From M0108 sp964523415 (lineage in GTDB: Bacteria; Pseudomonadota; Gammaproteobacteria; Chromatiales; Chromatiaceae): DNA of 13,801 nucleotides. Location of the stretch: positions 1 to 13,801 of the forward strand of contig CAZFZB010000074.1 in the NCBI GenBank assembly GCA_964523415.1. Direction: 5' to 3'. The notes beneath the pieces were generated by a model. That model was given only the letters and a program-made list of their open reading frames with translations, was not told where the DNA came from and did not search any database. A program made the position numbers and the translations under genes. Each line of letters starts with the position of its first letter. Position 1 is the first letter of the stretch. Positions 1 through 7,136 of the stretch are shown piece after piece.

Positions 1-109
1 GGGACTGGAAGATGCGGTGGCGGAGGGAGAGGCTTAGTGCCTTGGTCATGTTTGTGCTCCAGGAGGGTTCCAGGGGGGGAAGGATACGGATCAGGAATGG
101 CTGGCTCAT
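1..109 (-). CDS. possible start of an unrecognised gene, cut by left edge
   Basis: An open frame starts with ATG at 109 on the minus strand and stays open for 36 codons to the window edge. A second in-frame ATG lies at 49. The peptide begins MSQPFLIRILPPLEP and contains LSLSLRHRIFQ. Codon third positions are mostly G/C, as in the real genes here, which mildly supports coding. The purine-rich stretch upstream (GGGAAGAGG) sits rather far from the ATG at 109 to act as a good ribosome site. I do not recognise the protein. It would lie downstream of yhbY on the same strand but about 290 bases away, so it may have its own promoter. It could be a chance frame. Confidence 0.3.
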   Translation of the reverse strand, partial: MSQPFLIRILPPLEPSWSTNMTKALSLSLRHRIFQS

Positions 110-402
110 TCTAAATTAGCATCCTCTTCCCAACTACAGTGCACCGCGAATGTGGCTGGAAGGCTCGCGGAGTTGGGAAATCATGCCTTTGGGGCCGTCG
201 GCGAGGTGGTGCCTTGGGCCCGTCGCCATCAGGTGGCATCGGGTTGATGGCGAGGGTCAAGGGGGAAAAATGGCAAAACTACCAAACGAACCCATTTTTT
301 GATTACCGATCCTTGGGTGCCTTGGGGAAGTAGGCAGATGCCCCATCCGCGAGTTTGCGGCCCGGCTTTGGCGCTAGCTCGCAGGTGCGTGAGGGTGGGG
401 GG
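110..402. other. intergenic region with repeated GGTGCCTTGGG
   Basis: No convincing gene is seen here. A 64-codon plus-strand frame (139-333) is rich in Gly and Arg, has no ribosome site and resembles nothing I know. The stretch carries the 11-mer GGTGCCTTGGG at 208-218 and again at 316-326. The shorter GTGCCTTGG occurs at 37-45. A short inverted repeat GCGAG/CTCGC (349-353 and 378-382) lies just past the yhbY stop, but it has no T-run, so a terminator is not supported. Confidence 0.4.
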
Positions 403-705
403 CTAATCCCGAGGGAGTTCTAGCGGCTTCTTCCTGCGGGGGTTGGCCCGGTAGAAGGCGGCGACATTGCCAATGCGGTCGATGAGGTCGCTTTGGGTGC
501 GGCTGGCGATCACTGCGATGACTTCATCCCGGGCGTCACGGTCACTGGCGGCGATCTTGACCTTGATGAGTTCGTGGTGATCGAGGGCCAGCTCGATCTC
601 GGTGAGAACGGGCTCGGTGAGTCCGGCCTGGCCGAGGCTGACCACGGGTTTGAGGTGATGAACCTGTTTTTTGAGCCAGCGCTTTTGGTGCTCAGTTGGC
701 TTCAT
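403..705 (-). CDS. yhbY: YhbY-family ribosome assembly RNA-binding protein
   Basis: This 100-residue protein is a full single CRM (CRS1/YhbY) domain, the usual length for bacterial YhbY. Family members bind RNA and associate with pre-50S ribosomal particles in the cytoplasm. Visible family marks are the basic N-terminal helix (HQKRWLKKQVHHLKP, 6-20), the glycine loop SLGQAGLT (23-30), the strand ELIKVKI (45-51), and the C-terminal IGNVAAFYRANP (78-89) followed by a basic RRKK patch. A GGAG lies 10 bases before the ATG. The gene starts 42 bases after the stop of the dehydrogenase-like gene and is probably co-transcribed with it. In many gammaproteobacteria yhbY lies near rlmE/ftsH or greA, so its place behind nifJ is unusual. 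Family assignment is secure. Expression as part of the nifJ unit is inferred from spacing. Confidence 0.93.
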   Translation of the reverse strand: MKPTEHQKRWLKKQVHHLKPVVSLGQAGLTEPVLTEIELALDHHELIKVKIAASDRDARDEVIAVIASRTQSDLIDRIGNVAAFYRANPRRKKPLELPRD

Positions 706-747
706 GGGGGCGATGCTCCGGTTCGGTATAGGGAAAGGGCTCGCATT

Positions 748-1758
748 CTAAACCAGTACCCCAGGGGAGGCGCGGTAGCTGTCCAGGACATGGATATAGT
801 TGACGCGCTCGAATTCCGCCGGATTGGGCACGGCCAGGGCACTCATTCGCCCCCGAAATTCCGCCAGGTTGTCGAAACCCTGGTCCACCATCCAGCCCTC
901 GATACCTGCGCGGACCCTCCTCAGGGCGCCAGGTCCCTCCCGCAAAAGCAGACTACAAAGGTGGACCACGTCGGCACCCGCGAGCAGCAGTTTGATGGCG
1001 TCCTCGGCGTTGTGCACACCACCGGTGGCCCCCAGCGACAGGCCGACCCGGCCATGAAGGAGGGCGATCCAACGCATGGCCAGCAGGGATTCGGGGGAGG
1101 TGGATGGGTAGAGGGCTGGCTGCAGGCGCAGACTGTCGAGATTGATGTCCGGCTGGTAGAAACGGTTAAAGAGGGCGACCCCGTCTGCCCCCGCCACCTC
1201 CAGGCGTTTCACCATATTCGCGACGGAGCTGAAATTAGGGGATAACTTCATGTTGATAGGCAGGCTGATCTGGTGACGGAGTGCGTCCAGCAGGCCCAGG
1301 TAACGCCCTTCGACCTCTGCGCCGCTCTCATCGGGGTTGGCGGCAACGTAATAAACATTGAGTTCCAGGGCGTCGGCGCCGGCCTCCTCCAAGGCGCGGG
1401 CATGGGCTACCCAGCCACCTACCGTCACGCCGTTGAGACTGGCGATGACTGGAATCCCCAAGGTCTCCTTGAGCTGGCGCAAGTGCTCCAGATAGGTTTC
1501 CAGGGCCGGCCGAAAGTCATGGTAATTCGGTAAAAAACCTGAGGCCTCCGCGAAGCCGGTATGCTGTTCGCTCAGGAAGCGGGCGCTGGTCTCGGTCTCG
1601 GCGGTCAGGGCCTCTTCGAATAGGGACCAAAGGATGATGGCACCGGCGCCGGCGTCCTCGAGTTGCCGACAGGTATCGAGGCTGCGGCTGAGGGGCGAGG
1701 CTGAGGGAACCAGAGGGCTATTGAGTTCCAGGCCGAGGTAATGGGTGCTGAGGTCCAT
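748..1758 (-). CDS. dihydroorotate dehydrogenase-like FMN flavoprotein
   Basis: This 336-residue TIM-barrel protein resembles class 1 dihydroorotate dehydrogenase (DHOD) from end to end. The N-terminal YLGLELNSPLVPSASPLS (7-24) matches the family start. INMKLSPNFSS (168-178) carries the FMN-contacting lysine region. GVALFNRFYQPD (193-204) is the NxF-type motif. GATGGVHNAEDAIKLLLAGAD (243-263) is the phosphate-binding end of the barrel. True class 1 DHODs have a catalytic Cys or Ser in a loop reading roughly ELNxSCPN. Here the equivalent reads ELNVYYVAANPDESG (132-146), with no Cys or Ser at the base position. It therefore probably belongs to the DHOD-like subfamily often found beside pyruvate:ferredoxin oxidoreductase genes, not to pyrimidine synthesis. 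The substrate is unknown. It starts 147 bases after the nifJ stop, with GGAGG about 10 bases before the ATG, which supports co-transcription with nifJ. Confidence 0.88.
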   Translation of the reverse strand: MDLSTHYLGLELNSPLVPSASPLSRSLDTCRQLEDAGAGAIILWSLFEEALTAETETSARFLSEQHTGFAEASGFLPNYHDFRPALETYLEHLRQLKETLGIPVIASLNGVTVGGWVAHARALEEAGADALELNVYYVAANPDESGAEVEGRYLGLLDALRHQISLPINMKLSPNFSSVANMVKRLEVAGADGVALFNRFYQPDINLDSLRLQPALYPSTSPESLLAMRWIALLHGRVGLSLGATGGVHNAEDAIKLLLAGADVVHLCSLLLREGPGALRRVRAGIEGWMVDQGFDNLAEFRGRMSALAVPNPAEFERVNYIHVLDSYRASPGVLV

Positions 1759-1904
1759 GGGAGGCCCCTCCAGGGGGTGGGTTGCCAGAGAGTAATCAAA
1801 ACGAAAACGAAGGGGCGATCTCAGAGCTAGTTGGGCATAGGACCGGGAGGGGATGAGATTGAATGGGCCCCATCCCGATCCCCAGTGCTGTCAGGCCCCA
1901 GGTT

Positions 1905-4900
1905 TCACTCCTGTTTGGCCACGGCCAGGTGGGCCAACTGTTCGTAAAGGTGGAAACGGGTTTCGACATGTCTCTGGGCCAGGCGCAGGAAGCGTTCTGC
2001 ATCCTCGGGGTGGGTATGGTTGAGGACGCTGAAGCGGGCCTCGGTGGCGATAAAGTCACGATAAGGGAGGCTCGGCGGCTTGGAATCCAGGCTGAGGGGA
2101 TTCTCGCCCGCGGCGGTCTTACGCGGGTCGTAGCGGAACAGGGGCCAGTGGCCGGAGTTTACCGCCATGTCCTGCTGACGCAGGTTATTGGACAGATCCA
2201 CACCGTGGGCGATGCAGGGCGAATAGGCGATGATCAGGGAGGGTCCGGGGTAGGACTCGGCCTCCAGGAAGGCGCGGATGGTCTGAACATCCTTGGCGCC
2301 GAAGGCGACCTGGGCCACATAGACGCTCTCGTAGGCCATGGCCATCATGGCCAGGTCCTTCTTGAAGGTTGCCTTGCCGCCAGCGGAAAACTTGGCGACC
2401 GCCCCCAAGGGGGTGGCCTTGGAGGTTTGACCGCCCGTATTCGAATAGACCTCGGTATCGAGTACCAGGAGGTTGATGTCGCGTCCGGATGCGAGGGCGT
2501 GATCGACCCCGCCATAACCAATGTCGTAAGCCCAGCCATCGCCACCAATGATCCAGACGCTGCGCCGCGCCAGATTCTCACAGAGGGAGGCGAGGGTTCT
2601 GGCCTCCGGCTTGTCCAGGTTGGCCAGTCGTTCCCGCAGCAGGACGATACGCTGACGTTGCTCGAAGAGACCTGCCTCGGTGGATTGATCGGCCTCGAGC
2701 AGGCTATTGGCCAGGTCTCCGCCTACGGCGTCCGCCAGTGCCGCCAACAACTCGCGGGCGTGGACGGTTTGCTTGTCCACCGCCAGGCGCAGGCCCAGGC
2801 CAAACTCGGCGTTGTCCTCGAAAAGGGAATTATTCCAACTCGGCCCCCGACCCTCTGCGTTGGCGGCGTAGGGGGTGGTGGGCAGATTACCCCCATAGAT
2901 AGAGGAACAGCCGGTGGCGTTGGCGATCAGCATGCGGTCTCCGAAGAGTTGGGTCGCCAACTTGATGTAAGGGGTCTCCCCACAACCCACGCAGGCCCCG
3001 GAAAACTCGAATAAGGGTTGGAGCATCATGGCGTGCTTGATCTTGCCCCGGTCCAGGCGGGTTCGATCGAATTCCGGCAGGCCGAGGAAAAAGTCCCAGT
3101 TGGGGCGCTCCAACTCCAGGCGCTGGTCAATCGGAACCATGTTGATAGCCTTACGCAAGGGGTTCTTACGGTTGCGGATGGGACAGACCTCGACGCACAG
3201 GCCACACCCCGTGCAGTCATCCGGGGCCACCTGATAGCTGACGTGAAAACTCTCCGGGAAGTCTTTTCCCTTGATGGGGGCGTGCTTAAAGGTCGCGGGC
3301 GCCCCGGCGAGAAGGGCCTCTGGATAGACCTTGGCGCGGATGGCGGCATGAGGGCAAACCAAAGGGCATTTGCCGCATTGGGTGCACAGGTCCTCCTCCC
3401 ACTTGGGTACCTCCAAGGCGATGCCGCGCTTTTCATAGCGTGTGGTGCCAAGGGGCCAGGTACCGTCGGCGGGCATGAGACTGACAGGCAGGCTGTTGCC
3501 CTTGTCCGCCATCAGGAGAGCCGTAACCTGACGCACGAATTCCGGCGCCTCCGGGGGAACCTGGGAACTGATCCGGAGGTTGCTGGTGACCTGAGTGGGG
3601 ATCGGGACCCGACGCAGACCCTCCAGGGTGATGTCTATGGCGATGAAGTTGCGTTCCAGGAGGCCCTGGCCTTTGCGACCATAGGTCTTTTTGACCGCCT
3701 CCTTGATTCGGGCAATGGCCTCGGTCTGCTCCAGGACGCCAGAAATGGCGAAGAAGCAGGTTTGCATGATGGTATTGATACGGCGGCCCATGCCGGTACG
3801 TTCGGCAATGCCATAGGCGTCGATGACGTACAGACTCAGGCACTTAGCGATTAACTGCTGCTGGATGCGCCGCGGCAACTCGTCCCAGACGCGCTCCGGG
3901 GGGGTAGGGGTGTTGAGCAGGAAGATTCCCCCCTCACAGGCCTTGTCCAGCAGATCATAGCGTTTCAGAAAAATGGGCTGGTGGCAGGCAATGAAGCTGG
4001 CCTCGTCAGTCCCTACCAGATAACTGCCCCGCAAGGGCTTGGCAGAGAAACGCAGGTGAGAGATGGTGATAGCCCCGGCCTTCTTGGAGTCATACTGGAA
4101 ATAGCCCTGGCCAAAGTTGGGCGTCTCCTCGGCAATGATTTTGATCGAGTTTTTGTTGGCCGAGACGGTGCCATCCGAACCCAGACCATAAAACACGCAG
4201 GCCGTTACCCCGGTCGCCGCGTCGGGGCGGAAGCTCGGGTCCCATTCCAGGCTGGTATGGCTGAGATCGTCGATTATACCGATGGTGAAGGGATGCTTGG
4301 GTTGGGGCTTGGATAATTCATCGAAGATCGCCAAGGCCATCCCCGGGGTAAATTCCTTGGAGGAGAGGCCATAACGCCCCCCGATCACCCGTGGCAGCTG
4401 TTCACGTTCGCCTTGGGTTACCGCTTGAGCCAGGGTGGTCAGGACGTCCTTATAGAGAGGTTCCCCCTCTGCGCCGGGTTCCTTGGTACGGTCCAGAACG
4501 GCAATGTGGGTCGCGGTGGTGGGGATGGAAGCGAGCAGGCGCTCCGAGGAGAAGGGGCGGAAGAGCCGGACCTTGACCAGGCCGACCTTTTCGCCACGCG
4601 CAACCAGGTGTTCTACTGTCTCTTCGGCGGCCCCGAGGCCGGAACCCATGAGCATCAGGATCCGCTCCGCGTCAGGTGCCCCCCTATACTCGAAGGGGCT
4701 GTAGTGGCGGCCGGTGAGGGTGCCGAAGCGGTCCATGACCCCCTCGACGATGGCCGGCAGGGCCTGGTAATAGGGGTTGACAGTTTCCCGTCCCTGGAAA
4801 TAGACATCGGGATTTTGGGAGGTCCCGCGCAAGACCGGGTGATCCGGGTTCAAAGCCCGCTCACGATGGGCCCTGACCAGGTCATCGTCGATCATGGCGC

Positions 4901-5477
4901 GGATCGTCTCGGTAGCCAGACGCTCGATCTTGTTGATCTCGTGGGAGGTGCGGAATCCGTCGAAAAAGTGCAGGAAAGGCACTCGTCCTGCCAGGGTCGC
5001 CGCCTGGGCGATGAGGGCAAAATCCATGACCTCTTGTACCGAGGCCGAGCAGAGCATGGCGAAACCGGTGGTGCGACAGGCCATGACATCGGAGTGGTCG
5101 CCGAAGATGGAAAGGGCCTGAACGGCCAGGGAGCGAGCCGAGACATGCATGACCAGCGGTGAGAGTTCACCGGCGATCTTGTACATGTTGGGGATCATCA
5201 GGAGCAAACCTTGGGAGGCGGTAAAGGTAGTGGCCAGTGCCCCCCCCTGAAGGGCCCCGTGAATGGCTCCGGCCGCCCCGGCCTCGCTCTGCATCTCGAC
5301 GACCTCGGGTACCGTGCCCCAGAGATTCGGCACCTTCAACGAGGACCATTCGTCTGCCCATTCGCCCATGGGCGTGGACGGAGTAATGGGGTAGATGGCG
5401 ATGACCTCGTTAGTGAGGTGGGCGATGTAGGCGGCGGCTTCATTGCCGTCGAGCGTGACCATGGACTGCTTGGACAT
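1905..5477 (-). CDS. nifJ: pyruvate:ferredoxin (flavodoxin) oxidoreductase
   Basis: This 1190-residue single-chain enzyme has the usual full length. It oxidises pyruvate with CoA to acetyl-CoA and CO2, reducing ferredoxin or flavodoxin, and can run in reverse with strong reductant. Order of domains: the N-terminal pyrimidine-binding domain with the YPITPSTPMGEWAD signature (about 29-42); the transketolase-like and EKR regions; a two-cluster 4Fe-4S ferredoxin domain with CTQCGKCPLVCP (about 690-702) and CTGCGLCVEVCP (about 745-757); and the thiamine-diphosphate domain with GACVGCGETPY, NATGCSSIYGG and GDGWAYDIGYGG, ending in NTGGQTSK (about 1010). The cysteines that hold the third cluster are present. 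The frame stays open back to 5603, but I chose ATG 5477 because GGAG lies seven bases before it and the family homology begins right after it (VTLDGNEAAAYIAH). ATG 5462 is the alternative. It leads the unit with the DHOD-like gene and yhbY. Its role in fermentation, nitrogen fixation or carbon fixation cannot be read from this window. Confidence 0.96.
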   Translation of the reverse strand: MSKQSMVTLDGNEAAAYIAHLTNEVIAIYPITPSTPMGEWADEWSSLKVPNLWGTVPEVVEMQSEAGAAGAIHGALQGGALATTFTASQGLLLMIPNMYKIAGELSPLVMHVSARSLAVQALSIFGDHSDVMACRTTGFAMLCSASVQEVMDFALIAQAATLAGRVPFLHFFDGFRTSHEINKIERLATETIRAMIDDDLVRAHRERALNPDHPVLRGTSQNPDVYFQGRETVNPYYQALPAIVEGVMDRFGTLTGRHYSPFEYRGAPDAERILMLMGSGLGAAEETVEHLVARGEKVGLVKVRLFRPFSSERLLASIPTTATHIAVLDRTKEPGAEGEPLYKDVLTTLAQAVTQGEREQLPRVIGGRYGLSSKEFTPGMALAIFDELSKPQPKHPFTIGIIDDLSHTSLEWDPSFRPDAATGVTACVFYGLGSDGTVSANKNSIKIIAEETPNFGQGYFQYDSKKAGAITISHLRFSAKPLRGSYLVGTDEASFIACHQPIFLKRYDLLDKACEGGIFLLNTPTPPERVWDELPRRIQQQLIAKCLSLYVIDAYGIAERTGMGRRINTIMQTCFFAISGVLEQTEAIARIKEAVKKTYGRKGQGLLERNFIAIDITLEGLRRVPIPTQVTSNLRISSQVPPEAPEFVRQVTALLMADKGNSLPVSLMPADGTWPLGTTRYEKRGIALEVPKWEEDLCTQCGKCPLVCPHAAIRAKVYPEALLAGAPATFKHAPIKGKDFPESFHVSYQVAPDDCTGCGLCVEVCPIRNRKNPLRKAINMVPIDQRLELERPNWDFFLGLPEFDRTRLDRGKIKHAMMLQPLFEFSGACVGCGETPYIKLATQLFGDRMLIANATGCSSIYGGNLPTTPYAANAEGRGPSWNNSLFEDNAEFGLGLRLAVDKQTVHARELLAALADAVGGDLANSLLEADQSTEAGLFEQRQRIVLLRERLANLDKPEARTLASLCENLARRSVWIIGGDGWAYDIGYGGVDHALASGRDINLLVLDTEVYSNTGGQTSKATPLGAVAKFSAGGKATFKKDLAMMAMAYESVYVAQVAFGAKDVQTIRAFLEAESYPGPSLIIAYSPCIAHGVDLSNNLRQQDMAVNSGHWPLFRYDPRKTAAGENPLSLDSKPPSLPYRDFIATEARFSVLNHTHPEDAERFLRLAQRHVETRFHLYEQLAHLAVAKQE

Positions 5478-5598
5478 GGCAGGGCTCCGGACTATGAGGG
5501 GGTAGGGGATCAGGCTAAGCCGGGTTGCGCTCGAACTGGCCCCGTAATGACTTGGTGAATTGTAAACTGAAGTCGGTGCTGCGTAACATTTCGGTAAT

Positions 5599-5627
5599 AT
5601 CATATTGGACTATAGGTTTGGTGTCTG
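5599..5627 (-). promoter_or_regulatory. candidate sigma70 promoter for nifJ
   Basis: On the minus strand CAGACA (5627-5622, four of six matches to TTGACA) is followed after exactly 17 bases by TATGAT (5604-5599, five of six matches to TATAAT). Transcription would start near 5592 and leave a leader of about 115 bases before the nifJ ATG at 5477. No clear FNR-type palindrome was found next to it. This is inferred from sequence only. Confidence 0.45.
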
Positions 5628-5686
5628 CCAGGCTATAGGCAATTCTGATGACTTTGGGTCGGCTTACCACCGGCGGTGCCTGTTAG

Positions 5687-6220
5687 ATGGCCCAACCATG
5701 GTTAGTGAAGGGACTGGGGGGGTTGGCTGTGACTGATGGAAGGGTGTCGGAAGGACTGCCCGGACTAACCTTTCGCCCTATGGCGGATCTGGACCTCACC
5801 GCGGTCATGGCCGTCGAGGAGATGAGTTATTCGCATCCCTGGACCCTGGACATCTTTCGTGATTGCCTGCGGGCTGGCTACCATTGCTGGGTATTGCAGG
5901 TCGGAGAGCGCTTGGTGGGCCATGGTGTCATGTCCATCGCCGTCGGCGAGTGCCAAATTCTTAATCTTTGCGTCCATCCCGACTGGCAAGGCCGCCAGTT
6001 AGGCCGGCGTCTCCTGCGCCGCCTCCTTGCCATCGCCCGCCAGCTCCAGGCTGACACGGCCTTTCTCGAGGTCCGTCGCTCCAACCACGCCGCTATCCAT
6101 GTCTATCTTGCCGAAGGCTTTTGTGAGACCGGCCTGCGACGTAACTATTACCCTAAGGGCCAGGGTCGGGAGGATGCCATCCTTATGGCCAAGCCCTTGT
6201 TGACCCCGCCGGCAATTTAG
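5687..6220 (+). CDS. rimI: RimI-type GNAT N-acetyltransferase
   Basis: This is a GNAT-fold protein of 177 residues from the ATG. RimI family members acetylate the N-terminal alanine of ribosomal protein S18 using acetyl-CoA. Visible marks are the substrate-loop region EEMSYSHPWT (44-53), strand ILNLCVHPDWQG (91-102), the acetyl-CoA pyrophosphate loop QGRQLGRRLL (101-110), LEVRRSN (127-133) and the C-terminal IHVYLAEGF (137-145) with the usual tyrosine. RimI proteins are normally about 145-160 residues and begin close to LTFRPM, so the first 20 or so residues may not be translated. GTG 5729, preceded by a G-rich stretch, is a good alternative start. rimI is often beside tsaB, but not here. It is divergent from nifJ and ends 17 bases from the end of the TetR-type gene. 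Other GNAT protein targets cannot be excluded. Confidence 0.85.
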   Translation: MAQPWLVKGLGGLAVTDGRVSEGLPGLTFRPMADLDLTAVMAVEEMSYSHPWTLDIFRDCLRAGYHCWVLQVGERLVGHGVMSIAVGECQILNLCVHPDWQGRQLGRRLLRRLLAIARQLQADTAFLEVRRSNHAAIHVYLAEGFCETGLRRNYYPKGQGREDAILMAKPLLTPPAI

Positions 6221-6237
6221 GGGATAGGGTTGGGCAT

Positions 6238-6927
6238 TCACTGGCTCAGGTTGGCTCCTGTGCCCTTGGCCAGGGTTTGCAGCGCTTGGATACCCCCGAG
6301 CGAAAAATACCACACCCGTTCCACCAGTTCATCGACCCGCTCCTCCGGGGGCTGTTGCCCTGGATTCAGGCGACTGATAAGGGGGCGGGCCAGGAAATAG
6401 CGCAGGATTTGCCCGCTGATGCTGGCGGCGGCGTCGGTGACCAGAGGTGCCTTTCTGTCCAGCTCAAGTAAGTCGGCGACGATGCTCAGGAGTTCGTCGT
6501 TGTTTGGCTTAATGTGCAGGGCGACGATTTGATCGAGGATCTCGGTTGGGTGGGCCATCTCCGCCAAGTAAATAGCGCTTAGGTCAGCGGATGCGCCTGT
6601 TTCGCCCTTGAAGCCCAGGATTACCTCCAGCGCCGCCTGGATATAGACCCTCAGCCTTTCGGCCGCCGGGGCCTCGGCAGGCAGATAGCGGGCGCGGCGT
6701 TCACGAAACAGGCTGGAGACCTGGTCGAAGATGGCGACGTACAGGCCTTGTTTATCGCCGAAGTAATAATGGACGGATGCCAGGTTGGCCTGGGCGCGGC
6801 GACAGATGTCGCGGATGGTGCCGCCGGCGTAACCTCGCTCCGCGAAGATCTGGATGGCAGAGCGCAGGAGCCGCTCGCGGGTATCGAGGGATGTGGGCGC
6901 GGTGGACAAGGGTCTGATTTGGGTCAT
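6238..6927 (-). CDS. TetR-family transcriptional regulator, CerR/CecR-type
   Basis: This 229-residue protein has a typical TetR N-terminal helix-turn-helix: TRERLLRSAIQIFAERGY (16-33), then GTIRDICRRAQANLASVHYYF (36-56) with the conserved YYF and the GDKQGLY turn. The C-terminal half (about 90-220) resembles the CerR-type ligand domain, with VWYFSLGGIQAL (205-216) near the end. TetR proteins are mostly dimeric repressors released from DNA by a small ligand. The ligand here is unknown. E. coli CecR, of this subgroup, controls an ABC exporter. No exporter lies beside this gene. It is divergent from the PBP1A gene across 209 bases, so it may control itself, that gene, or distant genes. AAGG is only one base before the ATG, so the true start or leader is uncertain. 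Confidence 0.88.
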   Translation of the reverse strand: MTQIRPLSTAPTSLDTRERLLRSAIQIFAERGYAGGTIRDICRRAQANLASVHYYFGDKQGLYVAIFDQVSSLFRERRARYLPAEAPAAERLRVYIQAALEVILGFKGETGASADLSAIYLAEMAHPTEILDQIVALHIKPNNDELLSIVADLLELDRKAPLVTDAAASISGQILRYFLARPLISRLNPGQQPPEERVDELVERVWYFSLGGIQALQTLAKGTGANLSQ

Positions 6928-7012
6928 GCCTTAATAATAGATTCTGACTAAGGTTTTTGGTGGTTGGGAGTGAACCGCGGGGAATCGCCGGAAGGGATTT
7001 CATGGCCTGTAA

Positions 7013-7023
7013 TATGTAACATA
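7013..7023. promoter_or_regulatory. palindrome, candidate TetR-type operator
   Basis: TATGT-A-ACATA is a perfect five-base inverted repeat around one central base. It sits between the divergent TetR-type and PBP1A genes and overlaps the candidate -35 of the PBP1A promoter. TetR-type operators are usually 15-20 bp palindromes, so this one is short. Binding by the neighbouring regulator is inference from position. Confidence 0.3.
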
Positions 7024-7043
7024 CTGAAATAATAACCTATAGT
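7016..7043 (+). promoter_or_regulatory. candidate promoter for PBP1A gene
   Basis: GTAACA (7016-7021, four of six matches to TTGACA) is followed after 16 bases by TATAGT (7038-7043, five of six matches to TATAAT). The predicted transcript start is near 7050, about 87 bases before the GTG start. The stretch is clearly more A+T-rich than its surroundings, as expected of a promoter. Confidence 0.4.
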
Positions 7044-7136
7044 GCACATGACGGACAAAGAAGGGCGTTCCCCTCCTACCGGCTGTTGTAGAATTCCACC
7101 TTCATTTGGCAATCAGACGCGCTAGAGGTTCGAGGA

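Noticed and set aside
139..333. 64-codon plus-strand frame in the left intergenic region
   Set aside because: No ribosome site, biased Gly/Arg composition and no recognisable family.
493..1245. 250-codon plus-strand frame opposite yhbY and the DHOD-like gene
   Set aside because: It spans two recognised genes and their gap in antisense and resembles no protein family.
1863..3854. Two long plus-strand frames (383 and 278 codons) opposite nifJ
   Set aside because: They lie wholly antisense to an unmistakable nifJ, have Gly/Val/Leu-rich low-information sequence and no ribosome sites. Long antisense frames are expected in GC-rich DNA.
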